Of a stretch of DNA of 64,000 nucleotides, positions 1 to 8,482 are shown piece by piece. The first letter of the stretch is position 1; each line of letters begins with the position of its first letter. The translations under genes were made by a program, and so were the position numbers. Under the pieces are notes generated by a model. It did not search any database. It was not told the DNA's origin and saw only the letters and a list, made by a program, of their open reading frames with translations. This DNA is from Paenibacillus shirakamiensis (GTDB taxonomy: Bacteria; Bacillota; Bacilli; Paenibacillales; Paenibacillaceae): positions 62,001 to 126,000 of the forward strand of contig NZ_JAGGLD010000002.1 in the NCBI RefSeq assembly GCF_017874255.1, written 5' to 3'.

Positions 1-2
1 AC

Positions 3-377
3 AGACTCGTACAATATGTATGGAATGTTCCTTGGGAAATCAAGATGACGGGGGATCGTGAAAAAGGGATCTTGCGCAAAGCGCTCGAAGGTGTGCTTCC
101 TGAAGATGTACTCTACCGTAAAAAAAGCCCATATCCCAAAACACATAATCCTGCCTATCTCAATGTAGTAAGGCAGCAAGTCCTCGATATCCTGAACGAT
201 AATAATTCGCCTATCCTCCCTTTAATTAACAAAAATAAAATCCTTGAAATTGCCGCCTCCGAGGAAGCTTCGTCTAATCTACCTTGGTTCGGGCAACTTA
301 TGTCTGGGCCACAACTCTTCGCTTGGATTACGCAGGTCAATCACTGGCTTAAAGCTTATAATGTTGTAATTCGTTAA
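3..377 (+). CDS. asnB: Asparagine synthetase (glutamine-hydrolysing), C-terminal fragment cut by the window edge
   Basis: This is the last 124 codons of a class B asparagine synthetase, which makes asparagine from aspartate, ATP and glutamine-derived ammonia. The frame is open from base 3, and an internal Met at base 45 is not the real start. The residues read through RLVQYVWNVPW, then REKGILRKALEG and YRKKSPYPKTHNP, which are typical of the end of the synthetase domain. The N-terminal glutaminase domain lies outside the window. The gene ends at a strong hairpin shared with the convergent rdgB. The family is clear. Whether it is asnB, asnH or asnO-like cannot be settled from the tail. Confidence 0.85.
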   Translation, partial: RLVQYVWNVPWEIKMTGDREKGILRKALEGVLPEDVLYRKKSPYPKTHNPAYLNVVRQQVLDILNDNNSPILPLINKNKILEIAASEEASSNLPWFGQLMSGPQLFAWITQVNHWLKAYNVVIR

Positions 378-397
378 TAGAGTCTTTAAAAATGACA

Positions 398-429
398 AAA
401 GGACGGCTCTCCAAGGGAGGCCGTCCTTT
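398..429. terminator. Bidirectional terminator between asnB and rdgB
   Basis: A 10-bp stem, AAAGGACGGC paired with GCCGTCCTTT, sits between two convergent genes. It has T-rich tracts on both sides, so it can serve both directions. Confidence 0.8.
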
Positions 430-449
430 CATGATTAGATATACGTATT

Positions 450-1088
450 TTAGCTAGAAGGGTGGATCCCTAACTTCTGTTGTAAAAGCCGAAGTGCCTC
501 ACCACGGTGACTGATGGCTTGCTTTTCCTGCATCGTTAGCTGCGCCATAGTCTTATCGTACTTGGATAGATAAAATAGCGGATCATATCCAAATCCGCCT
601 TGACCGACAGGTTCCGATACGATCATGCCTTCTACTGTGCCCTCCGCTTCCGTAAATTCTCCTGTAGCGGGATCATATAGCGCCAAGTGACATACGAATC
701 TCGCTGGACTTAGCAGGGGTTGTTCCGTATCTTCACCAAGGGAAAGCTCGGCTAGATCATGAAGCAGCTTCTCATTGTTCTCGGCGTCACTTGCATGTTC
801 ACCTGCATAACGGGCGGAATAGACTCCCGGTCTACCTTCTAGTTGATCTACACATAATCCAGAATCATCTGCAAGCACTCGTAGTCCAAGAACATCGCCT
901 ACAGTCTTTGCTTTTTTGCGTGCATTTTCAGCAAAAGTCAGACCATCTTCAATGACTTCAGGAATATCAGGATAATCCGCCATGCTTTTGACGATGGTAT
1001 CCTGCGAAGATAAAGCATGAACGAACTCTTTAACCTTACCTGAATTTCCAGTAGCAACTATAAGAACCTGCTTAGTTTGATTAGTCAT
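450..1088 (-). CDS. rdgB: XTP/dITP pyrophosphatase (Ham1/RdgB family)
   Basis: House-cleaning nucleotide pyrophosphatase that hydrolyses dITP, XTP and ITP to monophosphates, keeping deaminated purines out of DNA and RNA. It has 212 residues, close to the family's usual 195-210. Visible motifs are TGNSGK at residues 13-18 (substrate loop), ADDSG at 73-77 (catalytic Asp), [10 protein letters not shown] just after it, then GFGYDPLF and SHRGEAL near the C-terminus. Its ATG overlaps the rph stop codon by four bases (ATGA), which suggests translational coupling. The same gerM-rph-rdgB order is known in Bacillus. Confidence 0.95.
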   Translation of the reverse strand: MTNQTKQVLIVATGNSGKVKEFVHALSSQDTIVKSMADYPDIPEVIEDGLTFAENARKKAKTVGDVLGLRVLADDSGLCVDQLEGRPGVYSARYAGEHASDAENNEKLLHDLAELSLGEDTEQPLLSPARFVCHLALYDPATGEFTEAEGTVEGMIVSEPVGQGGFGYDPLFYLSKYDKTMAQLTMQEKQAISHRGEALRLLQQKLGIHPSS

Positions 1089-1846
1089 ACGCCTTGACCA
1101 GACTGTCCTGAACCAATTTTGAGAGCAATCGGTCCCAGAATCTCTTGCTGCTGCGCGATCATTTCATGAATACCCTGCTGAGCTAGCTCAAGAAGACCAT
1201 TTAGCTCATCCCGTGAGAACGGGCTCTCTTCGCCTGTTCCTTGAACTTCCACAAACTTGCCTTCTCCAGTCATGACCACATTCATATCTACTTTGGCCTT
1301 GGAATCTTCTTCATAGTTCAGATCTAGCAAAAGTTCTTCGCCTACTACGCCTACACTAACCGAAGCCAAATAATCAGTGATAGGAAACACGGAAAGATTA
1401 TGTTTTTGAGAAAGTTTATTCACCGCAATGGCTAACGCTACAAATGCACCTGTAATGGAAGTCGTTCTCGTTCCGCCATCAGCCTGTATGACATCACAGT
1501 CTATAATGACAGTTCTTTCTCCTAATGCTTGCAAATTAATAACAGAACGAAGAGCACGTCCAATCAAACGTTGAATTTCCATCGTACGTCCGGTAAGCTT
1601 ACCCCGTGCCGACTCCCGTTGATTTCTTGTATGTGTCGCTCGTGGCAACATCGAGTATTCAGCAGTGACCCATCCTTTGCCCTGCCCTTTCATGAATGGA
1701 GGGACTTTCTCTTCTACGGTAGCCGTACAAAGGACTTTGGTATCTCCAACTTCAATATACACGGATCCTTCCGCATATTTATTAATATCTACAGTCAATT
1801 TCATAGGCCTACGCTGATTGCCAAGGCGCTCATTCTGTCTAATCAT
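1085..1846 (-). CDS. rph: Ribonuclease PH
   Basis: Phosphorolytic 3'-5' exoribonuclease that trims tRNA 3' ends. From the chosen start it has 253 residues, the family size. Clear signatures are [50 protein letters not shown] and [12 protein letters not shown], followed by the LDLNYEED and VDMNVVMTG blocks. A longer frame opens at 1915, but the start at 1846 has GTAGGAGGAT just upstream and matches the family N-terminus, although the second residues read IRQNERL rather than the usual RxDGR. It overlaps rdgB by 4 bp. A terminator separates it from gerM upstream. Confidence 0.95.
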   Translation of the reverse strand: MIRQNERLGNQRRPMKLTVDINKYAEGSVYIEVGDTKVLCTATVEEKVPPFMKGQGKGWVTAEYSMLPRATHTRNQRESARGKLTGRTMEIQRLIGRALRSVINLQALGERTVIIDCDVIQADGGTRTTSITGAFVALAIAVNKLSQKHNLSVFPITDYLASVSVGVVGEELLLDLNYEEDSKAKVDMNVVMTGEGKFVEVQGTGEESPFSRDELNGLLELAQQGIHEMIAQQQEILGPIALKIGSGQSGQGV

Positions 1847-1949
1847 GGGTATCCTCCTACGTATCTTCCAGTCTAATACTTCCCCTATTCTACCAAAGTG
1901 ATTCCATAAAAGCATCTTGGGGTAAAGCTCACTCCTTATCTAAACACAG

Positions 1950-1972
1950 AAAAAGAGGCCTAGATGGGCCTC
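1950..1972 (-). terminator. Terminator after gerM
   Basis: On the minus strand GAGGCC, a six-base loop and GGCCTC are followed by TTTTT. It lies between gerM and rph, so rph-rdgB probably relies on read-through or on its own promoter. Confidence 0.75.
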
Positions 1973-2007
1973 AGAAATCAAATCTGACCTTATGTTTAGT
2001 GAGCCTC

Positions 2008-3078
2008 TCAGATAGGAATGTCATTTAATGCTAAGGGGCGAGATACGGGCTCGCTATAATTTTTGTCGTCATCACCCAGCACTTCCTTGCTTCCGTTCAC
2101 CCAAATTTTCACTTTCGATGCACTCGCATTGTTTTCGGTAACAGTGAGTACAAGAGATTGTAAGAGCTGAGACGGAATTTTCTGATCTTTGGTGAACATA
2201 TCATCCGTTAGAGACACCGTAACGACACCATCTTTAGCTGCATTCACAGAATCTATAGCGGTATTAGATGTTAGCACTTGCTCCAGTCCATCGCCCAGTG
2301 TCGGTCCTTGAATAAGCTGATTGAGGGCTGACTTGACCACATCTTCTCCAGAAGGCACAAGCCTAGTAACCGGTACAAAATAGGGAATACCTGAAGGCGT
2401 GGCCGCAGAAAAATATACAGTGACTGGGCTTGTCTGCGAGACACTTGCCCCTGGTGTAAGTTCAAGATTAATCCCTACGGTACGGTTCAACGGCTGACTC
2501 AGAGGAGTATGTGCAACTGGCATTTCGCTAAGCTGCTGTCCATCCACCCATAACTGAACATTTTGAACATCTTTGCTGCCTGTTAACGTCCAAGTGACGG
2601 CTTCCAGCACTTTACGTTCGTCCTCTGCTTTATAATTGTTGAATTCCTTATTGAATTCCACAATAGCTACTTTATTTTTAAGTGTGACATTAGTAACCTG
2701 AGTTCCTTTTGGTAATATACCTTTGAATCCATCCGGTAAAGCGGAAGCGTAACTTCCGTCCTGCACTAAGGACTCCAATAAGCGGTTTAATTTCCCTTCT
2801 TTGCTGCCATCGGGCAAGTGCAACGATACGGGTGCTAGCAATCCCTGTCCATTCTCGAGATAAACCGTAGTCGGATCTGACTTTTTATCCGCGTTCTTCC
2901 CCGTACTCGTCTGATTCACAACGGACGAAGCTTGCAGCATTTGGGATTCAATATCTGAAGGGGGTGGATCAATTTGTGCAGCACGTTCAGATCCTAGCAG
3001 ACTACATCCCGATAATAATAATGGCACTGCCAGTAACCCAGCAGCTGCAGATAGATGGACTTTGGATAATGATTTCAT
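2008..3078 (-). CDS. gerM: GerM-type spore germination lipoprotein with two GerMN domains
   Basis: A 356-residue exported lipoprotein. The signal peptide ends in LLLSGC with the lipobox Cys at residue 25. Two related modules follow, at about residues 85-185 and 220-335. Each has the GerMN pattern (VYLENGQGLLAPVSLHLPDG in the first, VTVYFSAATPSGIPYFVPV in the second). In Bacillus, GerM is made during sporulation and affects cortex and germination, and it lies next to rph. The match in domain pair, lipobox and neighbourhood makes the call firm. The biochemical role of GerMN domains is not known from sequence. AGGAGG-type ribosome site upstream. Confidence 0.85.
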   Translation of the reverse strand: MKSLSKVHLSAAAGLLAVPLLLSGCSLLGSERAAQIDPPPSDIESQMLQASSVVNQTSTGKNADKKSDPTTVYLENGQGLLAPVSLHLPDGSKEGKLNRLLESLVQDGSYASALPDGFKGILPKGTQVTNVTLKNKVAIVEFNKEFNNYKAEDERKVLEAVTWTLTGSKDVQNVQLWVDGQQLSEMPVAHTPLSQPLNRTVGINLELTPGASVSQTSPVTVYFSAATPSGIPYFVPVTRLVPSGEDVVKSALNQLIQGPTLGDGLEQVLTSNTAIDSVNAAKDGVVTVSLTDDMFTKDQKIPSQLLQSLVLTVTENNASASKVKIWVNGSKEVLGDDDKNYSEPVSRPLALNDIPI

Positions 3079-3228
3079 AGGTTTAGGTTCCTCCCTAACA
3101 ATTTTCTATAGTTTGTATTAGTATGTATACGAGCCCTCTGTTAGAAAAATAACTACTATTTATAACAATTGGACACACTGCACATTACATGTGGGATCTG
3201 AATATTTTAGAAGCCAGAGGTGATCGTT

Positions 3229-3771
3229 ATGGAACAACCCAAACTACCCTATAGCTTAAATAGCAAAAAGGTAGCCGATGCTACGCGGGCTTGGCTTCAC
3301 AAGCGGGGCGTCAACTTAAATGAAATTGCGGAACTCGTCATGATGCTTCAGCAAAAGTATTATCCAAATCTAACCATGGAAGAATGCTTGGACAATGTAG
3401 AAAAGGTACTGCTCAAGAGAGAGGTACAAAACGCAGTACTCACTGGAATCCAGTTAGATATTTTGGCAGAACAGGGCCTGCTTATTCCTGAACTTCAAGA
3501 TATGATTGAAAATGATGAAGGTCTTTATGGAGTGGATGAAATTCTGGCATTCTCGATCGTTAACGTATACGGCAGTATCGGATTTACGAATTATGGCTAT
3601 GTAGACAAATTAAAACCGGGTATTCTCGAACGCTTGAATGATAAAAGCTTAGGTCCCATCCATACCTTTCTAGATGACATCGTAGGAGCTATCGCTGCCT
3701 CCGCCAGCAGTCGAATTGCTCACCGCAAGCAAGCTGAACGTGAAGTTCAGAATGGTGAACCCAGCGTATAA
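3229..3771 (+). CDS. Phosphatidylglycerophosphatase A-like protein (YutG family)
   Basis: 180 residues. It matches the PgpA/YutG family in the conserved stretches LKREVQNAVLTGI, NDEGLYGVDEIL, SIVNVYGSIGFTNYGY and HTFLDDIVGAIAAS. PgpA enzymes dephosphorylate phosphatidylglycerophosphate in phospholipid synthesis. The Bacillus YutG group is shorter and soluble-looking, so its exact substrate is less certain. A GTG lies nine bases upstream, but AGAGGTG sits 7-8 bases before the ATG at 3229, which I prefer. It is divergent from gerM and ends at a hairpin shared with the chitinase gene. Confidence 0.75.
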   Translation: MEQPKLPYSLNSKKVADATRAWLHKRGVNLNEIAELVMMLQQKYYPNLTMEECLDNVEKVLLKREVQNAVLTGIQLDILAEQGLLIPELQDMIENDEGLYGVDEILAFSIVNVYGSIGFTNYGYVDKLKPGILERLNDKSLGPIHTFLDDIVGAIAASASSRIAHRKQAEREVQNGEPSV

Positions 3772-3774
3772 AAA

Positions 3775-3827
3775 AAGAAGAGGATTCCCTCCGCCATCCT
3801 GTGGCAAAGGGAACCCTCTTTCTTTTT
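3775..3827. terminator. Bidirectional terminator between the PgpA-like and chitinase genes
   Basis: An imperfect long stem (AGAGG-ATT-CCCT paired with AGGG-AA-CCCTCT) is flanked by A-rich and T-rich tracts between convergent genes. Confidence 0.75.
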
Positions 3828-3836
3828 GAAACACTC

Positions 3837-5417
3837 TTAAGGTTGTTGAACCGCCGTATAAATAGCGTTCAGAAGCTGCCCGCCTGTATTTTGGCCGTAT
3901 TCCCAGAACATAATTCCTGCCAACCCTTGAGCTTTTAGATATTTTACTTTCTCCGTGAGGGATTGCTCATCATCATAACTTAGGAAGCTTGTGCCATTTG
4001 TTAAATAAGGAGCTTTAGCAACATCATCCCATTGACGTGTCCAGCCATTTTTATTAATATAACTAGCTAACAATTCATCATACGTGTACTCCGCTGTACC
4101 ATGGGAGTAGAATGCGCCACCAATGACAATCTTGCTTGGAGATACGCCATTCGCTTTATACAATTTCACGGCATTGTCTACACTGTAGCTGGAGTTCAAA
4201 GAAGACGTGTATAAGTTCGTATGATGCGTATTGTTGCCCACTTGCATGTCGTAAGTCATGATATTGATGTAATCAAAGTATTGTTGCACGGAAGCGAGAT
4301 CGATGCCTTCGATTCCGTATTGGGAAGCGCCTGTAGCCGCAGTAATTTGATATTTGTTATTACTTCTTCCATCTGCTGCACTTCCCGCATCTAGAACTTC
4401 ACGAAGTTTCTTGAGGAATAGTGTGTAATTTGCTTTATCACTTGTAGTCGGGTATTCCCAGTCAATATCAATCCCATCTAGTTTGTTCGCGCGGATGTAA
4501 CTTAGAGCTGAATTCGCAAAAGCTGTACGGTTAGCATCGGAAGAAGCAATACCTGAGAACCCTGCCGAGTTGCCCCAACCACCAACGGAAATCAGAACTT
4601 TCAGATTCGGATTTTTCTGCTTCAAGGAGACGAGTTGAGCAAGCTTACCTGTATCCCCACCGCTTACTGCATTGTTCGCTGCGTTCGCAAAAGCATAGTA
4701 CACATGAGTCAACTTTGTAGCAGGAACGGTATTAATGTCAGGAAAACTCCAATCTGCTACATAAGCGCCAATGACTTTAGAAGGGGTAGTTCCAGGATTT
4801 GGCGTAGTGCTTGCAGACGTCGTAACTGAGAGAACATTACTAGCTGCAGACAGATTGCCCGCGGCATCTTTAGCCTTTACAGAGAAGGAATAAGCCGTGC
4901 TTGCTGTAAGGCCTGCTACTGTTGCTGTAGTACCTGTGACCGTAGAGCTCAGTGTGGAACCATTGTATACGTTATATCCTGTTACACCTACGTTATCTGT
5001 GGAAGCTGACCAAGCTAACGTAACACTTGTAGCTGTCTTTGCTGTGGAAGTCAGACTTGCTGGTGCTGTAGGTGCTGTTGTATCTCCTGTAGGCGGCGTT
5101 GTAGTAGTGCCACAATCGGAGATATATTTCCATGCGCCCCACGCAGCAGATTGTTGTGGATTCTCGTTCGTTGTCCACCATTTTGCCTCGTATACTTTTC
5201 CATTTTGGGAGACGCGATTCCCTGCTGTGTAAGTTTTGCTCGCATCCCAAGCGGCATCGGTACATGCGGCTACGGCCTGAATGCTGACTGCTGCCGATAC
5301 ATGTCCTGCCTGAACTCCAAATGAAGCGATTAACGAAATGACTAAAGATGTTGCCATAAATAGGGAGAGAAATCCCCGTTTAACCTGACCTTTCATTACC
5401 TGTGTACTACTCTTCAT
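3837..5417 (-). CDS. Secreted GH18 chitinase with CBM5/12 and FnIII domains
   Basis: 526-residue extracellular chitinase. A signal peptide spans about residues 1-43. A CBM5/12-type chitin-binding module follows (about 51-103, with AAWDASKTYTAGNRVS and the AKWWT aromatic patch). A Thr/Pro linker leads to an FnIII domain (about 114-200) and a GH18 TIM barrel (about 214-523). The catalytic signature DGIDIDWEYP is at 314-323 with the proton donor Glu321, and SVGGW is at 277-281. All catalytic residues are present. Start chosen at ATG with GAGGAGG seven bases upstream. A cre-like site and an orphan Shine-Dalgarno lie in the leader. Endo- or exo-action is not decidable by eye. Confidence 0.93.
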   Translation of the reverse strand: MKSSTQVMKGQVKRGFLSLFMATSLVISLIASFGVQAGHVSAAVSIQAVAACTDAAWDASKTYTAGNRVSQNGKVYEAKWWTTNENPQQSAAWGAWKYISDCGTTTTPPTGDTTAPTAPASLTSTAKTATSVTLAWSASTDNVGVTGYNVYNGSTLSSTVTGTTATVAGLTASTAYSFSVKAKDAAGNLSAASNVLSVTTSASTTPNPGTTPSKVIGAYVADWSFPDINTVPATKLTHVYYAFANAANNAVSGGDTGKLAQLVSLKQKNPNLKVLISVGGWGNSAGFSGIASSDANRTAFANSALSYIRANKLDGIDIDWEYPTTSDKANYTLFLKKLREVLDAGSAADGRSNNKYQITAATGASQYGIEGIDLASVQQYFDYINIMTYDMQVGNNTHHTNLYTSSLNSSYSVDNAVKLYKANGVSPSKIVIGGAFYSHGTAEYTYDELLASYINKNGWTRQWDDVAKAPYLTNGTSFLSYDDEQSLTEKVKYLKAQGLAGIMFWEYGQNTGGQLLNAIYTAVQQP

Positions 5418-5490
5418 TAAATTACCTCCTCTTTAATTTGAACAACTTATGGGTTTTCCCCATATTCACTCGCGTAGTCCGTGCTGAGAC

Positions 5491-5501
5491 CACCTCCTTT
5501 T
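5491..5501 (-). promoter_or_regulatory. Orphan Shine-Dalgarno (possible STAB-SD) in the chitinase leader
   Basis: AAAAGGAGGTG on the minus strand sits 74 bases upstream of the chitinase ATG. It has no correctly spaced start codon of its own. Such SD sequences in long leaders of Gram-positive secreted-protein mRNAs can protect the 5' end by binding 30S subunits. The role here is inferred from sequence alone. Confidence 0.4.
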
Positions 5502-5534
5502 AACAATTAAAGTGAATAGCACCTTAATTATCTA

Positions 5535-5548
5535 GGAAAGCGCTCTAT
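5535..5548. promoter_or_regulatory. Candidate cre (CcpA) site upstream of the chitinase gene
   Basis: GGAAAGCGCTCTAT matches the core of the catabolite-responsive element TGAAAGCGCTTTCA at ten of fourteen positions, with the central GAAAGCGCT intact. It lies about 120 bases before the chitinase start, which suits carbon catabolite repression of a chitinase. Confidence 0.4.
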
Positions 5549-5630
5549 TTAATAAGGGAGAGTATTTTATTAACAGGGATAACTTTTTCTAAAGTCAGGA
5601 AGGTGCTGAAAAGGAACATACAAGAAAACA

Positions 5631-5660
5631 CAAAAAATCCTCTCTGGAATGAGAGGATTT
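5631..5660 (-). terminator. Terminator after the phosphodiester glycosidase gene
   Basis: On the minus strand AAATCCTCTC and GAGAGGATTT form a stem with a six-base loop followed by a T tract. Confidence 0.8.
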
Positions 5661-5688
5661 CACTTATGCATACCATTTCGAATTTGTG

Positions 5689-6810
5689 TTAGTTCACATT
5701 AGAACCAAACACAAGCACATTACTGAGCGAACGACCGGGTTGGGTTAGCACCTTACCATTTGCATACAGCGCTGAAGAAGCCCCGCCGTCTAAGTTCATC
5801 GCCTGTTTCGCTCCGAGAGCTTTCATAATGGCTGCCCATTGTTGCATGGTTGCCCCGTTTACTGTCGCTAATATTAGAGAACCATCGGGCATAATCGCAA
5901 TTCCGCTACGAGCTGCACTGCTTGTTAGAATTTTAGGATCGTTGAAGCCTTCAGCCTTCGCATTCAGTTCTACTTGTCCATCTCGAACGAGACGGGGACC
6001 AGCTCCAACAGCTGTAACTACGTGTTCCCATGGGAGGGAATTCCCTTGATCATCTTTGTAGACTAGGCTCTCTTCCACCGTAGATCCTTTAACAAATCGG
6101 TCAGCACTCTTTTTTTCTGAACCTGTGAATACAAGAACATAGCCATTACTTGGGATCGCTACATTCGTGTTGGTCCCTTTATCGATAACAACCCCTTTTG
6201 CAATCGTTACCGCTATACCGCCAGTGAAGCCTACTCGACTTCCTCGGTCTGGCGTGTATTTGATAATGGTATTGGCCCCATCTGATGGAGTTCTGTTCAA
6301 GAATACTGCGTACCATCCCAGTGATTGACCTTGAGGGGTGGTTACTGTTCCAGTCAATGAGCTCCGAAGTGAAGCCATTATGGCTGTACCATCTGGGAGG
6401 AATCCAATCGATGTTCCATATCCACCAAAATGAGCGAGACGTCCTTTTACAATCAACGTACCATAAGGGTCAGCCGGACCCCCATAAGCATTAAAAAATG
6501 CTCCATTAATGGCTGCGGTAGCACGGTAGTTTTTCACAATCGACGTAAATGCTTCAGTCTGTCCCACTTGTCTCTTAGCTAGTCCAAGCGTAACCGGAGT
6601 TCCTTTGGGGATAGATACCGTCTGTACTTGAAAAGCTCTTCCACCTGCTTGAACCCTTACGCTTGCTGATGTTATGGCACCCTTAGCTTCAGCAGGCTCT
6701 AATCTGATACCTATCACTATTAGAATAGTTACAATTATAAGTGCAATAGCTTTACTTATAAGACGACTTGCCTCTTGTCTTCCACTCAACCTGCCGCCAC
6801 TCCCAACCAT
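5689..6810 (-). CDS. Exported phosphodiester glycosidase family protein (NAGPA domain)
   Basis: About 373 residues. It has a basic N-terminus and one hydrophobic segment (about residues 20-43), consistent with a signal peptide or anchor. The rest is a NAGPA-type domain, named after the mammalian enzyme that uncovers mannose-6-phosphate by cleaving a GlcNAc phosphodiester. Typical blocks are AAINGAFFNAYG, the nucleophile-region MNLDGGASSALY near the C-terminus and GRSLSNVLVF at the end. Bacterial homologues are thought to act on cell-surface glycan phosphodiesters, but the substrate here is unknown. ATG candidates are at 6816 and 6810, and the latter is better spaced from GAAGAG. Both overlap the end of the upstream exonuclease gene. 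Confidence 0.75.
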   Translation of the reverse strand: MVGSGGRLSGRQEASRLISKAIALIIVTILIVIGIRLEPAEAKGAITSASVRVQAGGRAFQVQTVSIPKGTPVTLGLAKRQVGQTEAFTSIVKNYRATAAINGAFFNAYGGPADPYGTLIVKGRLAHFGGYGTSIGFLPDGTAIMASLRSSLTGTVTTPQGQSLGWYAVFLNRTPSDGANTIIKYTPDRGSRVGFTGGIAVTIAKGVVIDKGTNTNVAIPSNGYVLVFTGSEKKSADRFVKGSTVEESLVYKDDQGNSLPWEHVVTAVGAGPRLVRDGQVELNAKAEGFNDPKILTSSAARSGIAIMPDGSLILATVNGATMQQWAAIMKALGAKQAMNLDGGASSALYANGKVLTQPGRSLSNVLVFGSNVN

Positions 6811-7670
6811 GCGCATATACTCTTCATTTCTAACTCTTCAAATTTGGAGATGACCAATTGATGATCAAATTCTAATCTGCAATGATCCATGGAACATACC
6901 AGCTCCACGTCACACCGAATGGTAGCGAGTTCTCTAGAGAGATGGAGCATCTCTAGATCTTGTTCAATCTTTGTACGTACTCCTTTAGATAAAAGCTCCA
7001 AATTGCGGAGGACACCTTCTATGTCGTGATATTCCTGAATAAGCTTCACAGCGGTCTTCTCCCCGATGCCGCGAACGCCTGGATAATTATCACTTGGATC
7101 GCCCATAAGTCCCTTAACATCAATAATTTGCCTAGGGGTCAATTGTCTTTCTTCCATTAGACTTTCTGGAGTATAGACCATGTAATTTCCATGGCCCTTT
7201 TTCATAATTAGAATACTTGTACAATCGTTCACTAGCTGGAGCATATCATGATCTCCGGTTAACACCAGCACATCCATGTCCGAACAATATGCCGAAGCTA
7301 ACGTCCCAATGCAGTCATCGGCTTCAAAACCTTCCGCACTGATGTTAGGGATGCCTAGACTATCCATCACTTCACGAATCACTGAGAATTGCGGGATCAG
7401 TTCATCCGGCGCTTCGGAACGGTTCCCTTTATAAGATGGGTACTGCTCTTTGCGAAATGTTTTGCTACTCAAATCCCAACAACAGGCCACATGAGAAGGT
7501 TCGAATTTCTCCACAGCATCCCAAAAATAACGCATAAATCCGTATATTGCATTCGTCGGAAGACCTGCCTTGGTTCTGCGGATATATCCACTGGCAGCCG
7601 AAGCATAATATGCCCGGAACATTAAGGCCATCCCATCTACTAACAATAACCGTTCTCTTTCTGTACTCAA
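6786..7670 (-). CDS. ypcP: Stand-alone 5'-3' exonuclease / flap nuclease (YpcP type)
   Basis: 294 residues corresponding to the N-terminal nuclease domain of DNA polymerase I without the polymerase. Metal-binding acidic residues are visible: Asp12 in LLLVDG, EADD at 116-119, TGDHD at 138-142 and GDPSDN at 190-195. They are followed by the helix-3-turn-helix GVRGIGEKTA at 198-207. It should remove RNA primers and 5' flaps, partly redundant with PolA. The start codon is TTG with AAGGAGAG eight bases upstream. Its 3' end overlaps the phosphodiester glycosidase gene, so the two are probably co-transcribed. Confidence 0.9.
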   Translation of the reverse strand: MSTERERLLLVDGMALMFRAYYASAASGYIRRTKAGLPTNAIYGFMRYFWDAVEKFEPSHVACCWDLSSKTFRKEQYPSYKGNRSEAPDELIPQFSVIREVMDSLGIPNISAEGFEADDCIGTLASAYCSDMDVLVLTGDHDMLQLVNDCTSILIMKKGHGNYMVYTPESLMEERQLTPRQIIDVKGLMGDPSDNYPGVRGIGEKTAVKLIQEYHDIEGVLRNLELLSKGVRTKIEQDLEMLHLSRELATIRCDVELVCSMDHCRLEFDHQLVISKFEELEMKSICAWLGVAAG

Positions 7671-8039
7671 AATCTGTTCTCTCCTTCTTCAAGTCCAATC
7701 TATGACTCATCTTTTAGTTGTTTTATTCATGTCTGCAAATAGTATATCATAACCCTGCTAGCATTTATGAATGACCAATGACTGACCAAAGTAGAGTCTC
7801 TTCAGCATGTTATATCCCCTAATTATATATGAATCCTCGATCAACTACACAGACAAATCAAGGAAGACATTCTCCATAATAAGGGGACAAGCACACAATA
7901 AAAGAGAGAAAATCATAGAGTTACAAATTTAAAAATATTAGTGACAGCTTAATAAAAATCAGATCATAGCTCCTATAAAACTGCTGAAGAAAGATGAACT
8001 ATTAGAAAACATTCGAGAAAGTATACTTCGAAAGAGGTC
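7671..8039. other. Non-coding gap before the exonuclease gene
   Basis: About 370 AT-rich bases between the start of ypcP and the terminator of the polyketide operon. I see no credible ORF with a ribosome site and no RNA family. It probably holds the ypcP promoter on its left side. Confidence 0.5.
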
Positions 8040-8068
8040 AAAAAAAACCAACCCACAACTACGGCTGG
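8040..8068 (-). terminator. Terminator closing the type II polyketide operon
   Basis: On the minus strand ACCAGCC pairs with GGTTGGT (one G-U pair) and is followed by a T tract. It lies 40 bases after the last gene of the operon. Confidence 0.7.
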
Positions 8069-8107
8069 TCTTTTTGGAATAGAACACTGCTGTTCAGCAC
8101 ACCCATC

Positions 8108-8479
8108 TTAGTTTGTAATAAAAAAGTAAGCTGCACCGAAGTTTCGCGTGTGAGATAGACTAATAACTCCCCGGGCATAGGGGCAACCTTCAATATAAAC
8201 CTGCGGCTGTCCACTTTGTTCCGATCTAATTTCGATGTGATGGGGAGTCAAGCTAGTATGATTCTGGTGGATGGCAATCTTTGCGGCAAGTCTAGCCGAG
8301 ACACGCTCAATGAGCCTTCCTTTACTACGAATCTCCTGAATTTCTTGGGGAGTGAACCAATCCGATAGGACACTATTATTCAAGATCACTTCCAGCCGTT
8401 CATTCTCTAAAATAACAAGTGTATAGTTGTCCGAGCACTCCAGTTGATAGAGAGTATGATGGATTAACTTATCGAACAT
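8108..8479 (-). CDS. AcpS-like protein with degenerate active site
   Basis: 123 residues, the length of a holo-ACP synthase. The middle reads FTPQEIQEIRSKG then ERVSARLAAKIA, and the end reads GVISLSHTRNFGAAYF. These parallel AcpS FTxxE, ESxAARFAAKEA and VSISHxxxYAxA. However, the Mg-binding Glu of AAKEA is Ile here, and the N-terminal GxDxxE motif is absent. It probably cannot transfer phosphopantetheine alone. It is the last gene of the operon, four bases after the ketosynthase stop. The operon also encodes a second AcpS-like protein (14598-14975) that has exactly the missing motifs. Family assignment is fair. A structural or partner role is inference. Confidence 0.6.
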   Translation of the reverse strand: MFDKLIHHTLYQLECSDNYTLVILENERLEVILNNSVLSDWFTPQEIQEIRSKGRLIERVSARLAAKIAIHQNHTSLTPHHIEIRSEQSGQPQVYIEGCPYARGVISLSHTRNFGAAYFFITN

Positions 8480-8482
8480 GGA

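Noticed and set aside
1529-1876. 115-codon plus-strand frame inside rph
   Set aside because: It is antisense to a fully conserved RNase PH gene and has no ribosome site or family match.
4897-5232. 111-codon plus-strand frame over the chitinase CBM/FnIII region
   Set aside because: Valine-rich composition is the antisense shadow of Thr/Ala codons in the FnIII domain.
5420-5503. 23-codon leader peptide ending at the chitinase ribosome site
   Set aside because: Its GTG is part of the upstream ribosome site itself, so initiation there is not credible.
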